From Rahnella aquatilis CIP 78.65 = ATCC 33071 (GTDB taxonomy: Bacteria > Pseudomonadota > Gammaproteobacteria > Enterobacterales > Enterobacteriaceae): a stretch of 64,000 nucleotides of DNA. The stretch covers positions 399,907 to 463,906 of the forward strand of contig NC_016835.1 of assembly GCF_000241955.1 (NCBI RefSeq). Reading direction: 5' to 3'. The notes under the pieces were generated by a model. The model was given only the letters and a program-made list of their open reading frames with translations, did no database searches and was not told the origin of the DNA. Both the position numbers and the translations under genes were made by a program. This document shows positions 40,887 to 50,182 of the stretch, piece after piece (within the stretch, counting starts at the first letter, position 1; each line of letters begins with the position of its first letter).

Positions 40887-43800
40887 ATGGACTTTTCCCG
40901 CTTTTTCATCGACAGGCCGATTTTTGCGGCTGTCTTGTCGATTCTGATTTTAGTCACCGGGGCAATTGCCATTCCCCTGCTGCCGGTCAGCGAATACCCG
41001 AACGTGGTACCGCCAAGCGTGCAGGTTCGCGCTGAATATCCTGGGGCGAACCCGAAAGTGATTGCAGAAACCGTAGCGACGCCGCTGGAAGAAGCAATTA
41101 ACGGCGTCGAAAATATGGTGTACATGAAATCCGTGGCTGGTTCTGACGGCGTGCTGGTGACCACTGTCACTTTCCGTCCGGGGACTGATCCGGATCAGGC
41201 ACAAGTTCAGGTGCAAAACCGTGTTGCCCAGGCCGAAGCGCGTCTGCCGGAAGATGTCCGCCGTCAGGGCGTGACCACGCAGAAGCAGTCGCCAACGTTA
41301 ACGCTGGTAGTGCATCTGGTGTCGCCTTCCGGCAAATATGATTCGCTGTATCTGAGTAACTACGCCACGCTGAAGGTGAAAGACGAACTTGCGCGCTTGC
41401 CGGGTGTCGGGCAGATTCAGATTTTCGGTGCAGGCGAATATGCCATGCGCGTGTGGCTGGATCCGAACAAAGTCGCGGCCCGTGGTCTGACGGCTTCTGA
41501 CATTGTGAAGGCAATGCAGGAGCAGAACGTGCAGGTATCTGCCGGTCAGTTGGGTGCAGAACCGATGCCGAAAGACAGTGATTATCTGCTTTCTATCAAT
41601 GCGCAGGGGCGTCTGAAAGATGAAGATGAGTTCGGCAAAATCATCCTGAAAAGCGGTGATAATGGCGAGATTGTCCGTCTTCGTGATGTGGCGCGTATTG
41701 AAATGGGATCCGGTAGTTATGCCCTGCGGGCGCAGCTCAATAATAAAGACGCGGTCGGGATTGGTATCTTCCAGTCGCCGGGCGCGAATGCGATCGATTT
41801 ATCAGACGCGGTGCGAGCCAAAATGGATGAACTGGCAACCCGTTTCCCGGAAGGCATGACCTGGCGTGCGCCGTACGACCCGACGGTGTTTGTTCGTGAT
41901 TCCATCAGTGCGGTGGTGCACACATTGCTGGAAGCCGTCGTGCTGGTCGTGCTGGTTGTTATTCTGTTTCTGCAAACCTGGCGTGCGTCGATCATTCCTT
42001 TGCTGGCGGTACCGATCTCTGTAATAGGGACATTCAGCATTCTGTATTTGCTCGGATTTTCGCTTAATACGCTCAGTCTGTTCGGGCTGGTGCTGGCGAT
42101 AGGGATAGTCGTCGATGACGCCATTGTGGTGGTGGAAAACGTCGAGCGAAACATCGAGGAAGGTCTCGCGCCAAGGGACGCTGCGCACCAGGCGATGCGG
42201 GAAGTGTCCGGACCGATTGTGGCTATCGCACTGGTGCTGTGTGCAGTGTTTGTGCCGATGGCGTTTTTGTCGGGCGTGACCGGTCAGTTCTACAAGCAGT
42301 TTGCGGTGACTATTGCCATTTCAACGGTGATCTCGGCCATCAACTCGCTGACGTTGTCCCCTGCTCTTGCGGCATTGCTGCTGAAATCGCATGGTGCACC
42401 GAAAGACATGCCGTCGCGGCTTATCGACCGCCTTTTCGGCTGGATTTTCCGACCGTTCAACCGGTTCTTTAATGCCAGTTCACATCGTTATCAGAATGCC
42501 GTGTCGAAAACGCTTGGGCGTCGCGGCGCGGTATTTGCGGTTTATATTCTGCTGTTGTGTGCGGCGGCCTTTATGTTCAAAGCCGTGCCGGGGGGCTTTA
42601 TCCCGACGCAGGATAAACTGTATCTGATCGCGGGCGTGAAAATGCCGGAAGGCGCGTCATTATCCCGCACTGATGCGGTGATCCGTAAAATCAGCGCAAT
42701 GGGTCTGAGCACCGATGGCGTCATTGATGCGGTGGCCTTCCCCGGCCTGAACGCGTTGCAGTTCACCAATACGCCGAATACCGGCACGGTGTTCTTCGCG
42801 TTGAAACCGCTGAGCGAACGTACCCGTACGGCGGCGGAAATTAATGCGGAGATCAACGCCAAGATTTCGCAGATCCAGGAAGGGTTCGCGTTCTCTATTA
42901 TGCCGCCGCCGATCCTCGGATTGGGTCAGGGTTCAGGTTATTCCCTGTATGTGCAGGATCGTGCCGGGCTGGGTTACGGTGCCTTGCAAACCGCGATTAA
43001 CACCATGTCCGGCGCTATCATGCAGACGCCGGGAATGGGGTATCCGATTTCCTCATATCAGGCTAACGTGCCGCAGCTCGACGCACATATTGACCGTGAT
43101 AAAGCCAAGGCACAGGGCGTATCACTGGATGAACTGTTCAGTACGTTGCAGGTGTATCTCGGCTCGGCCTATATCAATGATTTCAACCGGTTCGGACGTA
43201 CCTGGAAAGTGATGGCACAGGCCGATGGCCAGTTCCGTGACACCGTAGAAGACATTGCCAATCTGCGTACCCGTAACGATAAGGGTGAAATGGTGCCAAT
43301 CGGCAGTATGTTGAATATCACCACGACTTACGGACCTGATCCGGTGATCCGCTATAATGGCTATCCGGCAGCAGATTTAATCGGTGACGCAGATCCGCGC
43401 GTGCTTTCTTCGACACAGGCAATGACGGAGCTGATCGCAATGTCGAAAAACCTGTTACCGAACGGCATGAATATCGAATGGACCGACCTGAGCTATCAGC
43501 AGTCGACCCAAGGTAATGCGGCACTGATTGTATTCCCGATGTCCGTATTACTGGCATTCCTGGTGCTGGCCGCCCTGTATGAAAGCTGGACGCTGCCGCT
43601 GGCGGTGATCCTGATTGTGCCAATGACGATGTTATCGGCCTTGTTTGGCGTGTGGCTGACCGGTGGCGACAATAACGTGTTTGTACAGGTCGGACTGGTG
43701 GTGCTGATGGGGCTGGCGTGTAAGAACGCGATTCTGATTGTTGAGTTCGCCCGTGAGCTTGAATTGCAGGGGAAAGGGATTATCGAATCCGCGCTTGAGG

Positions 43801-44039
43801 CATGTCGTCTGCGTCTGCGCCCTATCGTCATGACCTCGATTGCGTTTATCGCCGGGACTATCCCGCTGATCCTGGGGCATGGCGCGGGTGCGGAAGTGCG
43901 CGGCGTTACCGGTATCACCGTATTCTCGGGCATGCTGGGTGTGACGTTGTTCGGGTTGTTCCTGACGCCTGTTTTCTATGTGGCACTGCGTAAACTGGTG
44001 ACGCGTAAGAAAGCGGTGCTGGAAACGCAAACGGCATAA
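40887..44039 (+). CDS. oqxB: RND multidrug efflux transporter OqxB
   Basis: The 1050-residue inner-membrane pump is a proton-driven HAE-1 RND exporter with twelve membrane helices and two large periplasmic loops. The start MDFSRFFIDRPIFAAVLSIL, the helix 4 proton relay FGLVLAIGIVVDDAIVVVEN with the paired Asp, and the late GLACKNAILIVEFA are diagnostic. Gene order and the OqxA match identify it as OqxB. No outer-membrane factor gene is adjacent, so it must use a shared TolC. GAGAATCCTGACTC precedes the ATG. A bidirectional terminator follows. Confidence 0.93.
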   Translation: MDFSRFFIDRPIFAAVLSILILVTGAIAIPLLPVSEYPNVVPPSVQVRAEYPGANPKVIAETVATPLEEAINGVENMVYMKSVAGSDGVLVTTVTFRPGTDPDQAQVQVQNRVAQAEARLPEDVRRQGVTTQKQSPTLTLVVHLVSPSGKYDSLYLSNYATLKVKDELARLPGVGQIQIFGAGEYAMRVWLDPNKVAARGLTASDIVKAMQEQNVQVSAGQLGAEPMPKDSDYLLSINAQGRLKDEDEFGKIILKSGDNGEIVRLRDVARIEMGSGSYALRAQLNNKDAVGIGIFQSPGANAIDLSDAVRAKMDELATRFPEGMTWRAPYDPTVFVRDSISAVVHTLLEAVVLVVLVVILFLQTWRASIIPLLAVPISVIGTFSILYLLGFSLNTLSLFGLVLAIGIVVDDAIVVVENVERNIEEGLAPRDAAHQAMREVSGPIVAIALVLCAVFVPMAFLSGVTGQFYKQFAVTIAISTVISAINSLTLSPALAALLLKSHGAPKDMPSRLIDRLFGWIFRPFNRFFNASSHRYQNAVSKTLGRRGAVFAVYILLLCAAAFMFKAVPGGFIPTQDKLYLIAGVKMPEGASLSRTDAVIRKISAMGLSTDGVIDAVAFPGLNALQFTNTPNTGTVFFALKPLSERTRTAAEINAEINAKISQIQEGFAFSIMPPPILGLGQGSGYSLYVQDRAGLGYGALQTAINTMSGAIMQTPGMGYPISSYQANVPQLDAHIDRDKAKAQGVSLDELFSTLQVYLGSAYINDFNRFGRTWKVMAQADGQFRDTVEDIANLRTRNDKGEMVPIGSMLNITTTYGPDPVIRYNGYPAADLIGDADPRVLSSTQAMTELIAMSKNLLPNGMNIEWTDLSYQQSTQGNAALIVFPMSVLLAFLVLAALYESWTLPLAVILIVPMTMLSALFGVWLTGGDNNVFVQVGLVVLMGLACKNAILIVEFARELELQGKGIIESALEACRLRLRPIVMTSIAFIAGTIPLILGHGAGAEVRGVTGITVFSGMLGVTLFGLFLTPVFYVALRKLVTRKKAVLETQTA

Positions 44040-44060
44040 TTCTTTAAATAAGTAGAATGC

Positions 44061-44089
44061 AAAAAGCCGGGAGAATATCCCGGCTTTTT
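44061..44089. terminator. Bidirectional terminator between oqxB and oqxR
   Basis: AAAAAGCCGGGA-GAATA-TCCCGGCTTTTT forms a perfect stem with A- and T-tracts at both ends. Confidence 0.92.
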
Positions 44090-44128
44090 AATAAGCTTTT
44101 TAAGAGCGGTGACTTACCTATCCGCGCT

Positions 44129-44614
44129 CTATTTCGAACAGAGCGAATCTTCTGCGTTTTGCGCCGCTAAATCTTTGGTACATTTGTATTTGCCACCGCG
44201 TTCAAACTCAGCCAGGGCATCCGCGACTGTATGACGGGCTAACACCTGAAACGACGCCTCTTCCGCTTCGCTGACAATGTTTTTGAAATAGGTGCAGGCA
44301 TTGGCGCTGACCACACAGCGGGCGGGCACATCCGGGCGAGCTGCCCACAGACGTTTATCTTCAATCACCGCGCAATAAATATCACGAAGTGTGATTTCTT
44401 CCGCCGGGCGGCCAAGCGTAATCGAGCCAGTGCGGCCGAGTGTGGAGACGATAATGCCATGCTGAGTCAGCGGCACCATCAGTTTGCGGATAAAACTGGA
44501 GTTGGCTTCCAGACCCGTTGCTAAAATCGCACTGGTGCAGCGCTGGCCAGCCTTTTGGGACTGAGCGATACAAAACACCATCTGCATAGCTGTCGGAAAG
44601 CGATAATCTAACAT
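44129..44614 (-). CDS. oqxR: Rrf2-family repressor OqxR
   Basis: The 161-residue Rrf2-type winged-helix regulator begins MLDYRFPTAMQMVFCIAQSQ and contains LEANSSFIRKLMVPLTQHGI, the recognition helix region, matching OqxR of Klebsiella. OqxR represses oqxAB and rarA; its loss causes resistance. Cysteines at RCVVSANACTYF are conserved-type, but whether it holds an Fe-S cluster is unknown. The start is the ATG at 44614 behind AGGACAATGAC; a TTG 7 codons earlier is not supported. It converges on oqxB. Confidence 0.88.
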   Translation of the reverse strand: MLDYRFPTAMQMVFCIAQSQKAGQRCTSAILATGLEANSSFIRKLMVPLTQHGIIVSTLGRTGSITLGRPAEEITLRDIYCAVIEDKRLWAARPDVPARCVVSANACTYFKNIVSEAEEASFQVLARHTVADALAEFERGGKYKCTKDLAAQNAEDSLCSK

Positions 44615-44764
44615 GTCATTGTCCTGAGAAACCAAGTCTTAGGTAAAGCACCGTATCACAAAGGAAATCCCCTATACGTGATCTGGTCAATAATATAACA
44701 AACACTGTTGCATTATTGAAGGCAGACACCTCTTAAACGCACATAAAGCCACGATGCAGGGCAC

Positions 44765-44791
44765 AAAAAAACCCATCCGCAGATGGGTTTT
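44765..44791 (-). terminator. Terminator of ompC
   Basis: ACCCATC-CGCA-GATGGGT forms a 7 bp stem. The minus strand then runs into seven T. It lies 36 bp past the porin stop. Confidence 0.85.
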
Positions 44792-44826
44792 CATATTCAG
44801 ATTCTTCAAATAAGAAGTTTCAGAGG

Positions 44827-45984
44827 TTAGAACTGATATTGTAAACCTACGCCAACAACATCATCGGTAGAGATACCTTGATTTGTGTAGAATTCATCAT
44901 CACTGTCCAGCAGGTTGATTTTGTAATCAACGTAAGTGGACATGTTCTTGTTGAAGTAATAGTTTGCGCCAACAGAAACATATTTAACCAGATCTTTATC
45001 GTTGTTATCAGAAGTATTACTGCCGTCTGCCGTCAAATCCTTACCTTTAGATTGCAGGTAAGACACTTCAGGACGTAATCCAAAATCAAACTGATATTGT
45101 GCTGTTACTTCGAAGTTCTGCGTTTTATTTGCAACACCACTATCGCCAAACATCGTCATATTACGCGTCTCGGAATACATCGTAGCGAGATAGACATTGT
45201 TTGCGTCATATTTTGCCCCCACAGTCCAGACATCAGCTTTATCCCCTCCTGCAAAATTCTCACCTGCAGAAGCCGTCTGATCGTTTGTACGGTCAGATGA
45301 CGCATACGCGGCACCTGCAGTGATACCCATACCGAAATCATAAGTGGTAGAAAGAGCATAGCCATCACCATTTTGATGACGCACGTCGCGGCCATTATTC
45401 GTGCCTTCACCTGCCGCGTTATAGTTAACGTCTTCACTGTTATTATCGCCATCATTCGCACCCTGGTATTGCAGTGCAAAGTTCCAGCCTTTTACTTCAC
45501 CAAAGAAGTCTGTATTACGGTAAGTCGCCACGCCATTCGTACGGCCAACCATGAAGTTATCAGTCGTGGTGTAGGTATCGCCACCAAATACTGGCAGCAT
45601 ATCGGTCCATGCTTCAATATCATATACCACACCGTAGTTACGGCCATAATCGAACGAACCGAAGTCCCCGAATTTCAGACCTGCAAAGCCCAGACGGGTA
45701 GCGTTGCCTGCGGTACCAGAGCTTTCAGAATTATTGGCCTGAACGTTGTATTCCCACTGGCCGAAGCCGGTCAGTTGATCAGTAATTTGAGTTTCGCCTT
45801 TGAAGCCGACACGCACATACGTTTCGTCGCCATCCTGACCTGCATCATCTGAAAATTGGTGACGCGCATCAACTTTGCCATACAAATCCAGTTTATTGCC
45901 CTCTTTATTATAAACTTCTGCTGAATGCGCTGCGCCTGCAACCAGTAATGCCGGGATAATAAGTGCCAGTGCTTTTAATTTCAT
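44827..45984 (-). CDS. ompC: Outer membrane porin OmpC
   Basis: The 385-residue trimeric porin has a signal peptide ([21 protein letters not shown]), then [20 protein letters not shown]. The loop 3 constriction region is NTDFFG with EFGGDTY-like FGGDTYT, and it ends in the C-terminal beta-signal VGVGLQYQF. Sequence landmarks ([35 protein letters not shown]) match OmpC more than OmpF, and a micF-like RNA is divergent upstream, as at ompC in E. coli. It passes small hydrophilic solutes. The ATG at 45984 (AAAGGAATGCATC) is preferred over one 6 codons earlier. Expression is expected to respond to EnvZ/OmpR. Confidence 0.9.
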   Translation of the reverse strand: MKLKALALIIPALLVAGAAHSAEVYNKEGNKLDLYGKVDARHQFSDDAGQDGDETYVRVGFKGETQITDQLTGFGQWEYNVQANNSESSGTAGNATRLGFAGLKFGDFGSFDYGRNYGVVYDIEAWTDMLPVFGGDTYTTTDNFMVGRTNGVATYRNTDFFGEVKGWNFALQYQGANDGDNNSEDVNYNAAGEGTNNGRDVRHQNGDGYALSTTYDFGMGITAGAAYASSDRTNDQTASAGENFAGGDKADVWTVGAKYDANNVYLATMYSETRNMTMFGDSGVANKTQNFEVTAQYQFDFGLRPEVSYLQSKGKDLTADGSNTSDNNDKDLVKYVSVGANYYFNKNMSTYVDYKINLLDSDDEFYTNQGISTDDVVGVGLQYQF

Positions 45985-46239
45985 GATGCATTCCTTTATC
46001 ATTTAATTGGATATTTGAATTTATTATATATATATTTTCAATGAGTCAGACTCGTATTAATATTACCTACAGAGTTCCGTGGTTCAGTAGATAAATTATC
46101 AGTTTTAATTTTATTATTTATTACTAGTTATTTCTGATTGGGTAATTAATATGTGGTGTGAATAATATATTTTAAAACATATTAAATTTATATTTATAAA
46201 CATCTTGTTTTTTGTGGTACTTTATTTTTTCGGAGTTGT

Positions 46240-46359
46240 GGATTCATCACTGCAACTTTATTTACCCTTCCTTGGTTTTACTTATATTCATTTTTAAGTT
46301 GCCGTTTGACCCTGTTAACGGCGTTATGATTTTACCCCGCCTGACTGCGGGGTTTTTTT
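46240..46359 (+). ncRNA. micF: MicF-like small RNA
   Basis: The locus lies divergent from ompC, as micF does. Its 5' part (TTCATCACTGCAACTTTATT) closely follows the start of E. coli MicF (ATCATCATTAACTTTATT), the segment that pairs with ompF mRNA. It ends in a strong Rho-independent terminator (46334-46359). The length, about 120 nt, is longer than the 93 nt of E. coli. The 5' end is estimated. Confidence 0.65.
46334..46359 (+). terminator. Terminator of the MicF-like RNA
   Basis: ACCCCGC-CTGACT-GCGGGGT forms a perfect 7 bp stem followed by T7, reading away from ompC. Confidence 0.9.
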
Positions 46360-46363
46360 GCAT

Positions 46364-46394
46364 AAAAAAACCCATAACCGGCGAAAGTTATGGG
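46364..46394 (-). terminator. Terminator downstream of the small minus-strand gene
   Basis: CCCATAAC and GTTATGGG form an 8 bp stem. T7 follows on the minus strand. It faces the micF terminator and ends transcripts from 46.6 kb. Confidence 0.85.
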
Positions 46395-46595
46395 CTCAAC
46401 AAATGAGAGAGAACTAAAATTTCTACGACGAGGTCAGAGAGATTTTCCACAACAACCTGCATAACAGATGTCACGGTTGCATTATCCGCAACAGAAACAC
46501 CGGCTATTCAGGATACAGCACGTAATTTCAGGAGAGGGTTTCTCTCATTGCACAGCTCATTCCAGTAGCTGAACCGCAATAAACGGATATAGCGA

Positions 46596-46784
46596 TCAGG
46601 AGCGGCGAAACCAGGCCGGATCACTGTTCCCCACATCAATACCGTAAAGACAACCTGTGGCGAGAAAGCTTTCCAGCAGGCGGGATGTGTCCTGCGCCCT
46701 TTCCGCTTGTGGATTATTGAACTTAGGGTGCGTGATGCGTTGCCACAGCGAACGGCGCTCAGCAATGTGTACAGTCGTTGACAT
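46596..46784 (-). CDS. Small hypothetical protein, 62 residues
   Basis: It starts at the ATG at 46784 with an excellent ribosome site (GGAGG, 7 bases away), which decides in favour of this frame over an overlapping 101-codon frame. The protein is polar and basic (MSTTVHIAERRSLWQRITHP; ...GIDVGNSDPAWFRRS), with no signal or membrane helix. I do not recognise a family. It stands alone, followed by a minus-strand terminator 200 bp downstream. Confidence 0.6.
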   Translation of the reverse strand: MSTTVHIAERRSLWQRITHPKFNNPQAERAQDTSRLLESFLATGCLYGIDVGNSDPAWFRRS

Positions 46785-46944
46785 ACAGGCCTCCGGTTAA
46801 TCGCAGCTTCCAAATCAAAGCTTCTTTAACGCTGGTTTCAAAAACGTGGCAAACGTTATCTGCCGCGGGAATGAACGTAGTTAACCTTTTATGAACTGCA
46901 AACTGAACCAACCATTTTTGCTTTCTATATGAAGTTTTGAACTA

Positions 46945-47355
46945 TCACTCCCGCAGCCACACACCTTCACAGAACAGTTTTGCACACGCCTGACTGTTCT
47001 GATGGCGTACCTCCGGATCAGCAGGATCTTGCGCCAGTTGTACGAGCATGCCGGTAAAACACTGCGCCAGCGCGAAAGCGGGAATATCACTGCGGAAAAG
47101 TTTGCACTGCTGGTTGTGCGTGAGATTTTCTGACATCAGGCTGGCCAGTAAGCGCTGGGTTTCTTTCGCCAGAGGCGGCAGCAAAAATATTTGTTGCGTC
47201 AGTTCGGTGTTTTCGGCGAGAAAATTCAGTAATTTGCGAAAACTGAGCGCCACCCGATCCAGTACCTGATTTTCGGCGACGTCAGGTGCAATCTGTAATG
47301 AACGCACCAGAACTGTCAGGCGTTCGCGGAATAAATCAATGTCATTGCCGGTCAT
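46945..47355 (-). CDS. TetR-type ligand-binding domain protein lacking the DNA-binding domain
   Basis: The 136-residue protein reads like the C-terminal, helical effector-binding half of a TetR/AcrR regulator (LRSLQIAPDVAENQVLDRVA; FALAQCFTGMLVQLAQDPAD). No helix-turn-helix precedes it, and reading the 230 bp upstream in the minus direction shows no HTH in any frame. The ATG at 47355 has AAGGATGCAGAA before it, so it could be expressed as a stand-alone ligand-binding protein or be a degraded regulator. It is divergent from budC. Confidence 0.55.
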   Translation of the reverse strand: MTGNDIDLFRERLTVLVRSLQIAPDVAENQVLDRVALSFRKLLNFLAENTELTQQIFLLPPLAKETQRLLASLMSENLTHNQQCKLFRSDIPAFALAQCFTGMLVQLAQDPADPEVRHQNSQACAKLFCEGVWLRE

Positions 47356-47490
47356 TTCTGCATCCTTACTTTCTTATACATCCCCCATTCTAACCAACTT
47401 GCTGGCAGGAGCATCCACATGAGTTTGGTCGAATCGGAAAAAGTTAATAACCGTGGCTAACAATTGCACATTGGGAGCCCCAGGCGTAAA

Positions 47491-47518
47491 CCAGTGGATA
47501 GCTCACGTAACGGCACCG
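47491..47518. repeat. Imperfect hairpin in the budC upstream region
   Basis: GGCACCGGGTC and GACCGTGCC pair over 9 bases with a 2-base bulge, about 65 bp before budC. It could be a leader structure. The arms were matched by eye and the edges are approximate. Confidence 0.3.
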
Positions 47519-47567
47519 GGTCGGGGTAGACCGTGCCTTGCGCGCAGCACCTGAAGAAGATACCTAA

Positions 47568-48365
<798 letters not shown>

Positions 48366-48385
48366 TCCCTGTGCCCGCCCGTCAG

Positions 48386-48414
48386 GCCTCTCAATTATGA
48401 GAGGCTTTCCTGTT
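48386..48414 (+). terminator. Terminator of budC
   Basis: GCCTCTCA-ATTA-TGAGAGGC forms a perfect 8 bp stem, then TTTCCTGTTT. Confidence 0.8.
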
Positions 48415-48430
48415 TCTCTGTTCTACCTGA

Positions 48431-49297
48431 TCACTGCCTGGCCAGCGGAATATAGTATTCGCACGTCACGCCTTTGAGGGCAGACTCCCGCGAGTATTTC
48501 TCCAGGTCCGGTTGCATAATAAATTCCAGACCCAGCGTCGGCAAAAACACGGAATACAGATACAGGATAAAATCATTCAACCGGCTAAGATCATACGGAT
48601 AGTTGATCTTCAGGTAGCGACTGGCCGGGACAAGGATATTGTGGCTGTCACTGGTTTGCACCTGATGCGCCACGGTGTAATCCATCTGCAACGCATTTGC
48701 CACTTCATCATTTGTATCGGGACGGCAGTCCGATAAACCCCAGACCGGAGCCTGCAGCGATGCCGGTGTTTCCAGATAACGCAGCAACTCTGCACGGTGA
48801 ACATGATTCTTACTGTTGAATAAGGCTTCAATCGGGTAAGAATGCGAGACGGTATTCCCTTCAAACGCCATCTCCGGCAGTTCGACAATTTCATATTCCG
48901 GTTGTGGAAACTCATCGACGGTCAGTGGTGCGGTGATCCCGTTCATGGTCCAGGATGCATTGCGGCGATACGTACCGGGCGTTTCGGCAAAGTTCTTTTT
49001 GAATGACCGGGTGAACGTTTGCTGCGAATCGTAGGAGTAATACAACGAAATATCGAGGATGGGCATATTGGTCAGACGCAATGCGATAGCGGCCATCGTC
49101 AGACGGCGGTCGCGAATGTATTTACCCAGTGCGTAACCTGTTTTACTTTTAAACAAGCGCTGAAGATACCATGGTGAATAGCCGGTTTTTTTCGAGGCCT
49201 TTTCCATGGTCAGACGATCACTTAAGTTGACTTCGATCCAGTAGAGTAGCTCTTTGATCAAGTCATCATGAAAATCAGGTTTTTGTTCGCTCTGCAA
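48431..49297 (-). CDS. AraC-family regulator, Rob-like with GyrI-like effector domain
   Basis: The 288-residue protein has an N-terminal AraC DNA-binding domain (LLYWIEVNLSDRLTMEKASK; KTGYSPWYLQRLFKSKTGYA; YYSYDSQQTFTRSFKKNFAE) of the MarA/SoxS/Rob branch. A C-terminal domain of about 170 residues follows (IVELPEMAFEGNTVSHSYP), in the position of the Rob GyrI-like small-molecule domain. It probably activates stress or efflux genes on binding a ligand. It starts at a TTG (49297) with a strong GGGAG ribosome site; no ATG lies near. It is distinct from the single-domain RarA in this window. Confidence 0.85.
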   Translation of the reverse strand: MQSEQKPDFHDDLIKELLYWIEVNLSDRLTMEKASKKTGYSPWYLQRLFKSKTGYALGKYIRDRRLTMAAIALRLTNMPILDISLYYSYDSQQTFTRSFKKNFAETPGTYRRNASWTMNGITAPLTVDEFPQPEYEIVELPEMAFEGNTVSHSYPIEALFNSKNHVHRAELLRYLETPASLQAPVWGLSDCRPDTNDEVANALQMDYTVAHQVQTSDSHNILVPASRYLKINYPYDLSRLNDFILYLYSVFLPTLGLEFIMQPDLEKYSRESALKGVTCEYYIPLARQ

Positions 49298-49386
49298 AAT
49301 GAACTCCCTGTGCTGCTATAAAGTCGCGTGATTAAAGCGCGACAGATTTTGAAATCACATTCATTACGGGGACATCCGCGCTATGG

Positions 49387-50055
49387 CTAACGTATTTTAA
49401 ACACAGACGCTTCCTTAAGATCGGGTTCTCGGTTATACAGCTCATTTTCGATGGCGCGGTGCAAATGGTATTCGGCACAGTCCGCGGTCAGCCCGAGGGA
49501 TTCCAGACGCGCCATAGCATCCATGCTGCTGCTCAGGCCAATCAGTCGCCAGGAAATATGCGCCGGAGACTCTCCTTCGACAAACTCCCCTTTTTGCCGA
49601 CCGAGCGTGATGGCGTCGGAAACCATTTCGTGCCAGTCAGTGACTGACAACGCAAATGCCGCTTTCATCAGCGGTTCCTGCTCTGTCAGCAACATGGCCT
49701 CGTGCCAGAGTGGGATTGCCATCAGAGAATGCTCATCCTTTGAGTCAATCAGGAAAAGATTTAAGCGCTCGCGTGCCGTCAGGGTCTGACACTGTTCCAG
49801 CAGTTGATCTTTCAGCACTTTCATCACTTGCGTATAAGCTTGCGCACGCAATTCGGCAGCGCTGGAAAAATGATGATGAACCTGACCTGTTGCCGCCCCC
49901 GCTTCAAGAGCCACACGGCGAACGGTGGTCGCCGCTAAGCCTTCACGGCGGGCGACGCGTGCAGCCGCTTCCAGAATGGTAGTTCGGCGTGCTTCTTTAC
50001 ACAGATAAGCCACAGGAATAACCGAAGCAAAGTAGACAGCAGAGGATAATGCCAA
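49387..50055 (-). CDS. TetR-family transcriptional regulator
   Basis: The 222-residue regulator has the TetR N-terminal HTH (RRTTILEAAARVARREGLAA, then TTVRRVALEAGAATGQVHHH FSS) and a helical C-terminal ligand domain. The start is uncertain: the frame opens at TTG 50055, and an internal GTG (about 50013) would give a more usual N-terminal length. Neither has a clear ribosome site. A perfect 8 bp inverted repeat directly upstream (50057-50076) suits autoregulation. The neighbouring tannase gene is on the same strand upstream and might be its target. Confidence 0.82.
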   Translation of the reverse strand: MALSSAVYFASVIPVAYLCKEARRTTILEAAARVARREGLAATTVRRVALEAGAATGQVHHHFSSAAELRAQAYTQVMKVLKDQLLEQCQTLTARERLNLFLIDSKDEHSLMAIPLWHEAMLLTEQEPLMKAAFALSVTDWHEMVSDAITLGRQKGEFVEGESPAHISWRLIGLSSSMDAMARLESLGLTADCAEYHLHRAIENELYNREPDLKEASVFKIR

Positions 50056-50056
50056 G

Positions 50057-50076
50057 ACTTGAACGGATGTTCAAGT
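50057..50076. promoter_or_regulatory. TetR-type operator upstream of the TetR gene
   Basis: ACTTGAAC-GGAT-GTTCAAGT has perfect 8 bp arms and abuts the first codon of the TetR gene. This is the usual place for an autorepression site. Confidence 0.65.
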
Positions 50077-50182
50077 TATTTGAGAACGTTCATTCACCTG
50101 TGAATTTATATAGGTAAATGGCTTGCAATCTCATGCAAAAGTCTACCAGCCGAAGCAGACAGAAAAGGTAAAGTGAGAAATG

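Noticed and set aside
46508..46813. 101-codon minus-strand frame overlapping the 62-residue gene
   Set aside because: The shorter frame has a strong GGAGG ribosome site; the longer one has none.
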